Assembly: GCA_025093985.1 (NCBI GenBank)
Contig: JACAAK010000006.1
Coordinates: forward strand, 496,001 to 560,000
Source: Calvatia gigantea
Taxonomy: Eukaryota; Basidiomycota; Agaricomycetes; Agaricales; Lycoperdaceae
Length of the DNA stretch: 64,000 nt
Direction of reading: 5' to 3'
The translations under genes and the position numbers were made by a program. The notes beneath the pieces were generated by a model. The model had not been told where the DNA came from and did not search any database. It worked only from the letters and a program-made list of their open reading frames with translations. Numbering within the stretch: the first letter of the stretch is position 1; each line of letters starts with the position of its first letter. Positions 23,585 to 35,557 of this stretch are shown here, piece after piece.

Positions 23585-25116
23585 ATAGGGCTAAAACTGA
23601 TATCGTGGGTTTTTGGAAATTGGAGGTTCCTAATTTGAATGCAAGTTCGCGAGACGTTGAACATTATCTATACGAGCAATTCTCGGATTTACGGCAAAAC
23701 CACCTGGATTCAGTATCATCTCTTTGGTCTTCTGAGGGTGATTTCTTGAAGCTCGCGCGCGCGTCGTCCGGACTCTTCGTCTTTGCCTCGACAATGATTG
23801 GGTATCTTCTCGGTGGATATCCTGTTTTTCGACTTAAGCATGCCCTTTCCTTGATTGAGAGGTCCGGCAATCCCTCGGCGGATCTCCACCAAAACTTGAA
23901 AACTCATTCCAGTTCCTTGACTTGCTGTACACTTAGATCATGTCAGAAATCCCGAAAGAAATCCTTCCTACCACCAAACTTCTCCTGGCGTTCTACCTTC
24001 TCCGAGTTTCTCCGGGTCAGAAACAGTCGGTAACCGTACAACGATATGCGCTTCTCCTCGCGTGCAATATCGTGAGCTTGGAACACCATGTGGTATATGC
24101 TGTCCTGCGCAAGTTGCATATCGTCCTCGAATGCCCTCCTCCCGACGAAGCAAAAAACCGTCCCATCCGATTCTTCCACGCTTCATCTTCCGATTTCCTC
24201 TGTGACCGTACCCGCTCTCAAGCTGTTGCATCGACCTAAACTAAGGCTTTACCACCGTATGGCAGTGTTACACGAGAATTCTCCGCCAATAGGAAGTCGA
24301 ACCTCTGCAAGTCGACTTACTTTACTTAATATGTAGCTTGCTAAAGGCAGACACAGCGTATGCTCCTATCCAGCTTTCCTGGCTACTCGTAGGCGTTGAT
24401 CCACACATCTGACGGGAGACCGTGGTGAATAAGGCCCGTGAGCATCGGGTGCCAATTCTCCTTGAGTCGGGAGGTCCTCAGGTTAAAAGACCACCTCATG
24501 ATTGACGATTCCACCTTGATCGACGTTCTATGAGGATTGGGACCAACCATGCTTATTCCAGCCAAAAATGGGACGTCACGGATTGTTGAACTTTTCCATT
24601 GGCTAGAGAACCACGTACGTGCCTCTTCTGCGAAGGGAGAGAAACTTGATGTCACCTTTGTTTAGGTCCACGCAGAACTCCGGCGAAAGAACCTTTTATG
24701 TGAACGAATCGCTCTCTGCGGCCATGATAAACACAAACTATCTAAATCTCTCTCCGGTCAGGAATTGGTGCTACTACATAACTCATGGAGAAGCTTCACC
24801 TGACATTTACCTCCACGATATCGATTCGGAGTCCATAGCAGTAAGTCAATCCAAGTGAGATTCCTGTGTCGTTCTAATACTATTCTGGCGACAATTCAAT
24901 GTCTCTCAATGGGCCGAAGGGAACGAAGCTCTTCCGACACAATTGAATCTGTTCAGGTATTTGATGCCGGGGAAGAACAGGATGGCGACATCAAAGATTC
25001 TTGAGTTTGAGCCGTCGAGGCATTGCGCCGTAATTGGGCCTGTTTCCGGACGTCCCTTTGGCCCAGGCCAGTTGAACTATTACATTTTCTCTTATTCCGC
25101 CCTCTCTTCTGAATAG
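23585..25116 (+). pseudogene. NLR B: 5'-truncated NACHT-gene remnant
   Basis: The sequence enters in the middle of the NACHT exon (GFWKLEVPNLN) without P-loop or Walker B. It continues through the conserved ARASSGLFVFASTMIGYLLG region to VARS-type residues near 24239. A C-to-T change creates TAG at about 23936 (ACT TAG ATC where other copies read ACC CAG ATT). The three C-terminal exons are still visible (about 24440-24620, 24667-24840, 24890-25116) with further breaks. It is fused directly behind NLR A, so it is a tandem-duplication leftover. Confidence 0.7.
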
Positions 25117-25964
25117 GGATAGGCGATTGTTCCATCCGAAATGGCATGGTCATTAAACTCGAGATCCGGGGGTGTTGTTACTAATATTCCTCTCCTTTCA
25201 AATTAACACAATTTTTTTCACAAATTCTCCGCCTGATGCGTCACCCGCGTACAAAAGGTGCAACTCCGTGTAGAGACGTTGGCTTCAAAGTCAGAACCTG
25301 GTCATTGGCAACAACGTTATCATTCCCCGCTCCCCAGACTTTGGGGATATCGTACTGTGATCCGCTAACGTACAAAGTCAATTTGTCACGGTTGTTGTCG
25401 AACTATAATTCAGTCAGAATGGCCGCGGCTAGAGGGCCCGGACAGTGGTGAGATGCGTCCAAGTTATAGCGGCGTGGACGGAGATCAGATGATTAGCACG
25501 GAGCGAGGCGGGAACGCAGTAGGACTACGGCACTCAAGGGGGACCGGCAGGAACAGCTAGAATTTCATGGGCAAGAGCAGTGAGTGTGAAAGTAGAACAC
25601 GTAGACTTGTATCCAACAACTTTCAAGCACCTCATCCTCGACACCGAGAAAGTCTAACGAGACTGATTGTATAATTGCTTCAAAACGACATTTGTGGGTG
25701 GGTTGATTCCGCGAGGAACTTTACTCTGCTGCCATTCAGGATAAATTCAGCGTTGCCAGCACCGGGCAGGAGTTTGAGAAATGGCAACTCTTGCAGAAGA
25801 TATAACCAGACCAAGGGCTTTTCTGCACAGCTTGCCCGGCGCTTAATACGTTGGGCGTCTTCTTACAACTGATCATGACACCCCTTTGGGTGAAGGCATG
25901 ACAACCTCTGAACACCCTGCCAGCTCGTCTCGATTGCACCCCTGCCGGACGATTTATCCCCGAC
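25117..25964. other. Upstream region of NLR C
   Basis: No gene is supported. It presumably includes the NLR C promoter. The last 60 bp resemble the region before NLR A only weakly. Confidence 0.3.
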
Positions 25965-28605
25965 ATGGAGCGATGCGAGCGCCCTCGGAAAATATTTACT
26001 CCTTATTCTCGTCCATGCGAATCTGATGACTCGAACGCTGAACAAGTCATCGCTACTCGTACGTCTGTTATCTTTCAAAAGAGCCAACCAACGCCTACCA
26101 CGCCTACCAGCCGGGGAGCACTCACCATCGACTACGTCGACACCCTCAGTACATGCCCCTCCTGCCTGTGGGGCTAACCCCCAAGTCCCGTCATCACCTT
26201 TTGAAGCGGACATAAGTGAGGCTCGACAGTCGTCGAACAGAGATCCAACAGGTAGGACCCCTCCTAAGGTCCTTACAATGGCCTTCTAACAATGCCTCGT
26301 AGGCCAACCAAACACCAGTTTCTTTCGAAAATGCAAGCAACTTTGTCATGAATCAGCCAATTATAGGAAACTGTTCAGATAACACAGAAGTTCTAAAAAT
26401 CCCAATGGTCAGCGTCCCAGCCATTGACACAAATTAGGAATAACAGTTCGATCCCAGTTCTGAGAGACATGCTCGAATACGTTATCCCAGGAGCCGAGTA
26501 TGATTCTTCTGCTCGCGATACACCCCCTCGATGTCATCCTGGCACAAGAGCTCGTATCCTCGAGGAAGTCCAGGCCCGCATTCACGACCCCAACATGGCA
26601 ACCAGGATGATCTGGATTCACGGAGCAGCAGGCGTCGGCAAGTCCGCAATCATGCAAACCCTCGCAGAAGCAGAATCATCATTTCATACGACCTTCACGA
26701 CACTGTTCTTCTCGCGTCCCAATGAACGTGACGATCCCAAAAAGGCATTCACTACTCTAGCATATGGCCTCGCTGTGCTCAATTCAGAGTATCGGAACTA
26801 CATTGGTGAAAGGCTTGAAGATGAACCGACGTTCCTTGGGAAATCCATGGAGGAACAGTTCCGGCGCCTCTTCATCACCCCCTTCCTCGAGAACCGCGTC
26901 AATTTTGGCTCGCGACGCTGGATCGTGTTCTTAGATGAATGCCGTGGTGAGAGAGAACAGTGTAGGATCGTGGACTTGATCAGTGATCTCGTCCTCCGCC
27001 ATTGGACATCCACTCCCTTCATCTGGGTTATTGCGAGCCGACCTAAAGCGCATTTGAAGATGTTGTTCACGAAAGCTAAGACCAATCTGGAGAACTTCTG
27101 GGAATTAGAGGTACCAATCGACTCTGACGAAAGTTCTCAAGATGTTGAGCGTTACCTGCATGCGCAATTTTCAGATATATGCGAGAGCCAACCGGATTCG
27201 GTACCTCCTCTCTGGCCCTCTGAGGGTGATTTCTTGGCACTTGCACAAGCCTCGTCTGGGTTGTTTGTATTTGCCTCGACCTTGGTTGGATATTTGCTGG
27301 ACGGTGACCCTGTATCTCGCCTCAAACACATTTTGGCCTTGATTGAGAGATCCAAAGCCTACCATTCATTCGACCTCCAACAGAATCCATTCCAGATGCT
27401 TGACTTGTTGTATACCCAGATTATGTCTGACGTTCCTAAAGAAGTCCTCTCCACCACAATGCACCTCCTAGGATTATACCTCCTCGAGGGTGTTCTGGCA
27501 TTTCAATTTGAAGGGAAGCCTCTACCGCTCCTCATAGCAAGTAATGTTTTGGGGCTGGAACAGCACATGGTTTATGCTGCGTTGCGCAAGCTGCACTCAG
27601 TCCTGGAATGTCCACCCCCTCAGAAAGCAGCAGAGCGTCAGCCCCGATTTCTTCATGCTTCGTTTTCGGATTTCCTGCACAATCAGTCTCGCTCCCAAGC
27701 CTATTACATTGATTTAAACCAAGAAGCTACCAATACGTGGCTGTGTTATGCCAGGATTCTGTGTAAGTACGAAACAAGCCGCGGTAAGTTGACCTGTTCT
27801 ATCTTCTATGGACGTTACTGAAAGTATTGTGTAGCACCTACTTGCGTCGATCTTTCTTGGTCGCCTCGAAGTCTTAGGCAAACCTTTCTACAGGAACAGG
27901 TGTTGAATACTGCCCTTGCACGTTGGATGCCAATTCTCATTTTGCCTACCGGCGAGTTCCCCTATATTTATCTCGCAATTGAGGAATCGACTTTGGTTGG
28001 GATCTTCCAAAGACTGGGTCCGGCCATGTTCATCCGCTCCGGCAGGGCGCACGTACAGATTATGGGATTTTTGAGCTGGCTTAAGTGATCGTGTAAGTGA
28101 CTCTTTCACGAAAAACAAAGAGAAAGGAAGAGAAAAAAAGAAGCCTCTAATATTTTCCGTCTTTAGGCTCCGCTTGCACTTCCAAAGGAATTTTCTGCGC
28201 GATGAACTCCCATTTCAGAATCTTGATATAGAAAGGCTAATCAAGTCTCTGTGTACCTATCGGTGGTGTACTTCATAAGCACTGATGGAAACTCCGGTGG
28301 ATTCTGCTTCCGCGATGTTGACTTGGACACTATAATGGTAAATTGGCCTTAATAAAGGCCATGTCATTATTTTGATATTATTCTGGTAGCAGTTTGGTGC
28401 CACCCAGTGGATGGAAGCAAAAAGCGCTCTTTGGACGCAACCGGGTCTACTTACCTATTTGGTGCAGGCACCTGGATGGACAGCATCAATGGTTCTTGGG
28501 TTTGAGCCATCGAAGTACTTCGTCGTGATTGGTCCTATTGATATACGACCTCGGGACCAACTATTCTACTATATCCTTCCATATTCCAGTGAATTCTTGG
28601 TATAA
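25965..28605 (+). pseudogene. NLR C: NACHT-type STAND protein with open NACHT exon but broken ends
   Basis: The start MERCERPRKIFTPYSRPCES matches NLR A. The NACHT exon is open for 465 codons (26424-27821) with Walker A GAAGVGKS. Walker B reads WIVFLDECRGE, having lost three residues in frame relative to FLDGLDEC. In the exon at 26303 one extra C (TTTCTTTCGAAAATG) shifts the frame to a stop. In the C-terminal exon near 28085 a TGA precedes the donor, and near 28267 a missing base leads to TAA. The NACHT half could still be translated, but the standard protein cannot be made without these changes. It could be a truncated paralogue rather than fully dead. Confidence 0.6.
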
Positions 28606-30410
28606 AATAAAGAGCAATTATCAGCCTACCAGGCCTGGAGCACCGCAAGGTGAATTAGCATCGGACCTCCAGAGCTTGGGCTTATCATCCAAAATAACAA
28701 CGACGATATCCAAGCATTGCCTCGCGAAGAAACCGATTGAGTAGTACCATGATCACCCCCGGAAGAGTTCATTGCTTTCCACCCTCTGTTTTAATTAAAT
28801 CACTACTTTCCACCCTTGGTTGTCCTCAAATTGGAAAGCTTAAGGCGGCAAAGTAGGACAGAGATCTAAAGCAGGCTAGGGGGTTTGTTCAGGTCAAGTA
28901 TACGGCAGTATTGAGTGGGACGCAGAGCCGATGGCTTTGTACCTATAAGTTGATTAAGTTAATAGTTCAGCTTGATCCTTGAGGAATACAGGAGAGCTAA
29001 CACTCGTGGTTGGTGAATATGAAGCCACAGATGGCCATAAATCGTAGCGGGGGACTATTCCACTGGGGCCTGAGGCATTGCGAACGGCTATTGAGTGCGT
29101 CACCACGACCGGAGCGTCAGTTAGGAGGAGGAGGGGGGCGATTTCTATATGATGGCGGCTTAAGATAGTGTACCCCTAGAGTATACCCGGGAGGGAAGTG
29201 GTTAGTGGTGGTGTGGCCGTATGGCCAGGACGCAGGTTTCTCGCGCGGAGGAAGTGGGAATCGGACCGAACGTCATCACTAATGTACCAGACTTTATGCT
29301 GGCAACGTAACGCATAACGCTCGACCCAATTTGTTGCCTATTTCCCCCGTTGTAACGCGTAACACTCAAGGTGTTGCCGTAATAAAAACATCAAAAAATT
29401 TAAAATAACAAATTTGTATGTATTTCCACACTTTCCAGAGCCAGGCTTCGATGTTGCAGCTGAACCTGTCATTCTGGCTCGGGTGCTGAGGAAGACCGTT
29501 GCAAATTCTGACCGATGTAAAGCGTCATACGAGGGGTGTTGCCAGAATACAACCGTGTACGCGCGCATAACGCTTGCCTCAGGTGTTGCCACCATACAGT
29601 CCGGTACAGTAGACGCGGGGTCAATATAGCGTTGCATGCTGAGATGAGCTTGGTGTCGACAAGACGACCGGGATAACAGCTCCCCCGTTGTGCGTTGGCA
29701 AAAAGTAAAGGCCATGCGGGACTGCAAAAGAAGGGTGTGGCCGCTACAAAGAATGGCTCAGTGTACATAGCGCGTGAACAACCTTCTTTGGTATAGAGGA
29801 TTCCATAGTGGACGAGTTTGATGTCATTGCGGTGTGTGTGCCATAGGAGTCATCACCGAAGGACTGGAGACGTAAGAATCCATTGTTACACCCGGCTGCT
29901 CGTTTTATGCGTATGTTAGAACCATAGTCTTTAATCGAGTAAGTTACCGTCCAATACAAAAGAAAATTAAGAATGAAAGCAATTGCGGCTCTCCGTCCCT
30001 CCCATTTAATGTCCTTCCTGCTTGATCTTGTCAATTTGCTTCTTTTCAGCCAAGCCCTGCAAAGTCATTTTCTATACACTCCCGCTCGCTGTATTGTGAT
30101 ACTGGCAATTTTCAATACAGCAAACGGAGGGCGGAAAGATGCAGGAATTCTGGAGTCGGCTCGTACTTTCTTACTCCGCGCGAACAAATTTTCTACGTGT
30201 CCTTGGCGAAAGAAACAGAATTATGGTGAAGGTAAATTGTATTTTGCAAGTGTTTCTTACTTCCAGTGGAATATACAAAACGATGAGCCTGGCGATGTCG
30301 AGGCTTGTGCTGGCTTGTATGAACGTGCCAAGCCCAGGATCATCATTTTCATTTCCCACGGATCAGATTTATCAAAGCTGTCAACCTCGGCAGGTCAAAA
30401 ATAGCAGTGA
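28606..30410. other. Gene-free interval with a degenerate repeat
   Basis: 1.8 kb without a supportable gene. The only structure I see is four degenerate copies of a roughly 25-30 nt motif ending in GTTGCC, at 29308-29590 (listed separately). The last 200 bp are the LysM 2 promoter. Confidence 0.4.
29308..29590 (+). repeat. Four degenerate copies of an 'ACGCATAACGCT...GGTGTTGCC' motif
   Basis: Copies lie at 29308-29337 (TAACGCATAACGCTC...TTGTTGCC), 29353-29377 (TAACGCGTAACACTCAAGG, then TGTTGCC), 29521-29542 (AGCGTCATACGAGGGGTG, then TTGCC) and 29562-29590 (CGCGCATAACGCTTGCCTCA, then GGTGTTGCC). They are paired, with spacing of about 45 and 41 bp. Origin is unknown. Confidence 0.45.
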
Positions 30411-30418
30411 CCGAGGAG

Positions 30419-30424
30419 TATAAA
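30419..30424 (+). promoter_or_regulatory. TATA box of LysM copy 2
   Basis: TATAAA followed by GTCGAGCGCCGGACAGCAAG lies 154 bp before the ATG. The GTCGAGCGC tract recurs before LysM copy 3. Confidence 0.6.
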
Positions 30425-30572
30425 GTCGAGCGCCGGACAGCAAGGCTCGGTTTTTCCATCCCCGGCCATCTTTTACTTCCTCGTTGGTCTTTCCTCCTTC
30501 CCCCTGTCTTCCGTTCAACAACAGCGACTCACCGCGCCGTTCTTTTACACCCTCTCATTCGTTAAATTCATG

Positions 30573-31600
30573 ATGTTCTCGAAGACTCTCGCTGTTGTTT
30601 TCGCTGCCTTCTTCGCCCAATGTACGTTCATCTCGCTCTATTTCTTGGCGCCCAAGTCGTTGACGTGGTGCTTGCTCCAATTTTAAAGCTGCCTTTGCTG
30701 CGGACTGTACGAGGAAGTACACCATAAAGGAGGGAGATATTTGCGACAGCATCTCCTACAGCTAACCAGGTCTCCACGTAAGTTCTCCCGCTCATCGACC
30801 ACCCGCGAGCAGGACCAATGATAATTTTTTTCATCCAGCTACCAGCTGGCGGTCGTGAATCAGGGCCACATTGACTCGACCTGTAGCAACCTAGTTCCCG
30901 GAGATGAAATTTGTCTTGGCAACGCTGGGGAAGATTGTTCCACTACCTACACTGTCAAAGACAATGATACCTGCGATGGCATCAACACCGCCCACAGTCT
31001 GAATTCGACCATCCTCTACCTCAACAACCCTCAGATCAACGAGGCTTGCGACAATATCTACATCGGAGAGGTTAGTGTTCGCTCACCCCTCTCCCCATAC
31101 TCTTTTTTCTTTTCCGAGCACCCTGCCGTCCGATGTCACGATCAACGCGGAAGTTCTTTTTTTGACACTTTTTCACAGGTTCTATGTGTTGCACAGACTG
31201 TCCAGGTGCCTGTTGCGCCGCAAGCGGCATCCCCGCTACCACTATTCCCGCCACCGCAACCCCAGCAGTTCCCTCGGCTACCAAGACTCCCGCTGCCGCT
31301 CTTTCCTCCCCTGCACCTCCCCCACCCCCTGAGACTACTGTTGTCCCTGCTTCCTCCCCAGCAGCTCCTTCGGCCACAGAGGCTCCCGCCGTTGTTTCCT
31401 CTCCCGCAGTTCCCTCGACCACTAAGACCCCCGCTCCTCACACCCTCGCTCCTGCTCCTACTTCGTCACCCGCCCCTGCTCCGGCTAAGGACGACAATGT
31501 TGATGACGATGAGAACTGCGACGACGAGGATGGCGGTGTTGATGATACTGCTGATGATGGTGCCGACGATGAGGATCTTCCGTTCTGTGATGAGATCTAA
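30573..31600 (+). CDS. Secreted LysM-domain protein, copy 2 (disrupted LysM 1)
   Basis: It has the same four-exon layout as copy 1: 30573-30621, about 30688-30778, 30839-31070 and 31179-31600. The signal peptide is FSKTLAVVFAAFFAQ-like. LysM 2 is well preserved (DNDTCDGINTAHSLNS, then NPQINEACDNIYIGE and VLCVAQTVQVPV). The tail is longer than in copy 1, with repeated S-P-A-[AV]-P-S-[AT]-T-[EK]-[AT]-P blocks before the acidic DEDLPFCDEI end. In exon 2, ATCTCCTACAGCTAACC replaces ATCTCCGCAGCTAACC, adding one base and bringing TAA into frame. The first intron ends in AAG instead of TAG. Without a correction only LysM 2 and the tail could be made, and without a signal peptide. Confidence 0.65.
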
Positions 31601-32407
31601 ACGAGTCCAATTACCTCCGTCCCTCGTTTCACACAGCATGCGGTTTCCACCGACTCATCTCCGCATCACCCAGTTTTGTTCAATCCCGTCTCACCACCGC
31701 CTTCTTCCTCGGGGTCTCCTGTATCATATTCCTTTCCCCCCCGCTAGATCCTCTGCATCTTTCACGCGCATACAGTCTCATTCCGGTTTACGTCATGTGA
31801 TGGAAAATTGGTTTTTTCTTTCTTTATTGATTCATCGTATCAGTCGGCTTGGTCCCGGCGCTGTACCCATGAAAATCCCTATCTCATTGTTGTCTCCGTC
31901 TCCGCCTCTGTTTTATTGTATATTCCCTTCTCCGTTCTCCTACGTTGTACGTAGTGTGGTTGGTGTCCATCCCAGTATTGGACGCCCTCGCCTCAAGCGC
32001 TAGTCTACGCCTGAGGCGAGACAGATTCTTATCACTTTGATCTTTTTTTTTGTCTACGCGCTTGTTGTGTAGATGTTCCTGTTTGTTGCCTAGCGCAATG
32101 ATAAATTTGCTAGTCTGCTGTCGCGGAGTGATTGTGTTTTTTTTGTGAGCGCCCATCAGAAATTATTTTGATCAGACCAGGAATGGATGTGCTTGGGAAG
32201 CAGAGGGTCAAAGCGGTTGTGGACACTCTACTGCACATGTTTCCGACAACCAGTGTTCCCCCTGACACTGACTTTGCCCTCGTTTTCTCTGGATATAATG
32301 CCAATGATCCTACAGGGAGGCTTTCCCCCTATTCAATTTTTGAAATGTGGCAGGAATCCAGAGTGAATATAAATGACGAAGGTAATAAGTAAAAAGATAT
32401 TTAAATT
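31601..32407. other. 3' flank of LysM copy 2
   Basis: It is highly similar to 44459-45200 behind LysM copy 3, including CTACGCGCTTGTTGTGTAGATG and GCCTAGCGCAATGAT. The duplicated segment therefore extends about 600 bp past the stop codon. No gene is supported. Confidence 0.5.
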
Positions 32408-32553
32408 CACTGCGCCAACGAGTCGATGTAACACAGGTCGTATTGAAATCATAGCAATTTCAAAAAGTGTAAATCGTGTCATTGAAGACTACACTTTTTG
32501 GATTTAAAATTATATTGATATGATGAGTGTCATATCAACTTGTTGGTGCAGTG
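32408..32553. mobile_element. 146-bp MITE-like element with 27-bp terminal inverted repeats
   Basis: The left end CACTGCGCCAACGAGTCGAT... and the reverse complement of the right end (CACTGCACCAACAAGTTGAT...) agree over 27 bp, and all five differences are C/T or G/A transitions. TTAAATT (32401-32407) and TTAAATC (32554-32560) flank it as a 7-bp target duplication with one mismatch. Inside, AAAAAGTGTA and TACACTTTTT form a second inverted pair. The CACTG ends and 7-8 bp duplication resemble hAT-type non-autonomous elements. Confidence 0.7.
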
Positions 32554-35187
32554 TTAAATCTATCAAAATCAGTGATTGCCAAATTTGTTAGTCACGCGTC
32601 ACTAGCAAAAACGTGCAATTATTGAAGGTTCCGAGGACCTGGTGGATGGGCCCCAGGATGAGGCTGTTTCGGGCATGTTTCGGCATGGGGAAAAGAGTGA
32701 ATTTCGTTTTATGCAGAAGGTAATGCCAGCTGCCAGGACCTGGGCGAGAGGCAGGCCAAAGGCAGTCCAAGGAATGTTAAGTGGCTGTGCCAATCATGAG
32801 AGATTTCGAGCAAGCGAGCGAGCGAGCGAAAAAACCTGTAAGAGAACAAGGAGGAGGGACCAGCAAAAGAGAGTGGAGAAAAGAAAAGGGTCCAACCTCA
32901 GTAGACACTGGGAGGACACTCAATAATATGTCCATGTATGGAAATGCGACTTATTCTAGTTTGCACTCCTTCAACTTATCCTACGTATGATGAGGAATCA
33001 GATTCCCCATCTGGGAGCATCACAGTGTCGATGATGTCCTCCAGCTTGGTTACTTAGTACTTAGGTCCAGTGTCTGTGCACAGCTGCTCAGAGTGCTCAA
33101 CTCACAAGGCCTCCTGTGCAAACATTTCTTCCACCCACTTTGACCTTACACTCTCCAGACCAGACATGAATTGGCTCAAACAATTCTACAAAATGGCCTC
33201 ATATCATTTTCTTCTTTTTGGCTCTGATTCCAGTGAGGCCATAATAACACCCATCTCTACCAATGCATCTGTTGCCCCTCAGTCTCAAGCAAAATATCTT
33301 TTACCTATGCCATCTGCTGAGGAGACTTTACTGCCAAACTCGACTTTGTCACTCATTCCTTCTCAACCTTCTACCAAGGCTGACATCCAAACTGAGTCCA
33401 GTTCTCAAGAGGCAAATGTGGATCAAACAAGTGAGGATCCTTTCAACATCTTAGCAGCAGCACTCATCTGACAGTGTCTTATAGCTCAATTGAGTGTGAA
33501 TACCTTTGAGAACACCCTGATTGTCACAGGTGAGTCAGGGCACCAGGTCTGTCAGCCATGATGCATGATTTCTGACAAGCCAGCTTATCTCCATCTTATT
33601 GGTGTCAGCTACAGTGACTTTACTGCCCAACTCAACCAAGCCACCCTTCCCTTCTCAAGCTCCTCTTGAGGTCATCAAAGTCCAGTCTCTAGCTGTACAA
33701 TATATGTATGCAGACACATCTCAAAGTGGGTTGGGTGCAGTTCCAGCAGGTGAACACTATCAAAGTCTTCATGCAGGAGATTTTCTCACAATGTTTTGCA
33801 GGCCAATCAAAAATCAGTTTCTATGAAAATGCGAACAACTTTACCGTGTACCATCCAATCATGGGAGAAAGCATCCAAATAAATCAGGTTCAGACAAGCA
33901 TCAATAGTGAACATCTGACTCTTGGCGTTCAGACCAACGCTAACTCATGTGTTGACCCCAGTTCCGGAGAAAATGCTCCAATATGTTATCTCAGGAGCCG
34001 AATATGATTCCTCCGCCCGTGATTCACCTCCTCGATGTCATCCTGGAACCCGAACCCAGGTCCTGGAAGACGTTCAGACACGCATACATGACCCAGATTT
34101 GGCAACGAGGATGGTCTGGATTCACGGACCGGCCGGTGTGGGCAAATCGGCAATCATGCAGACTCTTGCAGAAGCCGAGGCGTCGCGGTATGCAATCCTC
34201 ACGATTTTATTCTTTTCACGCCCGAACGAGCGCGATGACCCGAAAAAGGCACTCCCCACTCTCGCATATGGCCTTGCTGTGTTGAACTTGGAGTATCGGC
34301 GTTACATTGGGGAGAGGCTCGTGTACGATCCCACGTTCCTAGCGAAATCCATCAACGAATAATTTCAGCGCCTCTTCATCACTCCTTTCCTTACCCCTTT
34401 CACTAAGGATCATATCAATTTCGGTTCCCAACGATGGATTATTTTCTTGGATAATCTTGATGAATGTCATGGCGAGGAGGAGCAGACCCGAATAGTGGAC
34501 CTGGTCCACAACTCAATGCTTCATCGTGCGGTGTCCACCCCGTTCATCTGGGTCATCGCGAGCCGACCTGAAGCGCATCTGCGGACAAAATTTCCAAAAG
34601 TCAAGACCGATGTAGGGGGATTTTGGGAAATGGAGGTGCCTGTCGGCTCTGATCAAAGTTCACGAGACGTCGAACACTATCTGCACGGAAATTTTTCAAA
34701 GATGCGCGAACAGCGCCACGATTCCATACCTCGTCCTTGGCCTTCCGAGACTGATTTCTTGACGCTTTCACGTGCATCGTCCGGATTGTTTGTTTTTGCC
34801 TCGACGCTAGTGGCATACCTTCTCGGTGGAGATCCTGTGATTCGTCTCAGGCATATCGTGGCCTTGATTGAGGACTCAAGGGATCAGGCAGCCAACCTCT
34901 TGCAAAGCTGTATACCCAGATTATGTCAGACGCTCCTCCCGAGGTCCTTCCAACCACGATGCACCTTCTAGGATACTACCTTGTCGAATCTGCTTTAAAG
35001 TCATCTTTGAACCCTGCCCCACTCTTTACGGCAAGTAACCTCCTGGGGTTAGCGGAACATGCGACCTATGCTGCTTTGCGCAAGCTGTATTCGGTTCTCG
35101 CATGTCCAGCCCCTCATGAGGCAGGGCTTCAACCTATCAAGTTTCTTCATGCTTCATTCTCCGATTTCATCACGGATGCCTCTCGTT

Positions 35188-35308
35188 CTCGGGACTACCA
35201 TATCGATTTGAGCCAGGAGGTCACCCACGTATGGCTAAGTCTCACCAAATACCTTTGTCGGCACGGGATCAACCACAGTAAGCTGACCTAGTTGCTTTTG
35301 CTTATCTG
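35188..35308 (+). repeat. Left copy of direct repeat flanking the copia element
   Basis: The end of the NLR D NACHT exon (CTCGGGACTACCATATCGAT onward, to GCTTTTGCTTATCTG) recurs at 37767-37884 with several mismatches and a 4-bp gap. It is far longer than a copia target duplication. Confidence 0.8.
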
Positions 35309-35532
35309 TCTGGTCTGTGCGCCGTTCTACCTAATACAGGTGAGGTCTTATCTGCCAGTAGCATATACAGAGCATACTGCGTACATTGTTCTATTTAATA
35401 GACCATGACCAGCAACCTAGAGTGTGGTCTAGTACATTGTTCGTTATCTCTCTTCAAGAGTGAAGTACTCAAGAACCCGTTTCAGCTATAAATAGACTGA
35501 ACCAACGTAGTGGTACGGATCGAGATTCAACA
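35307..35532 (-). mobile_element. Probable 3' LTR of the copia element
   Basis: On the minus strand a purine-rich tract (AGTGAGGAGGAG) precedes TGTTGAATCTCG, the expected LTR start at 35532. The other end is placed at TGTCTG (35307), where similarity to the NLR sequence ends, giving about 226 bp with TG...CA ends. A CTATTTATAG box is inside. No matching 5' LTR was found at the other side. Confidence 0.5.
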
Positions 35533-35557
35533 CTCCTCCTCACTTGAAGGAGGGAGA

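Noticed and set aside
31072..31441. Minus-strand glycine/alanine-rich frames over the LysM 2 tail
   Set aside because: They are the reverse of the Pro/Ala/Thr repeats of the plus-strand gene; low-complexity sequence opens all frames.
32815..32830. GAGC/GCGA repeat as a CRISPR-like or regulatory array
   Set aside because: Four short GAGC units only; a simple microsatellite in a eukaryotic genome.
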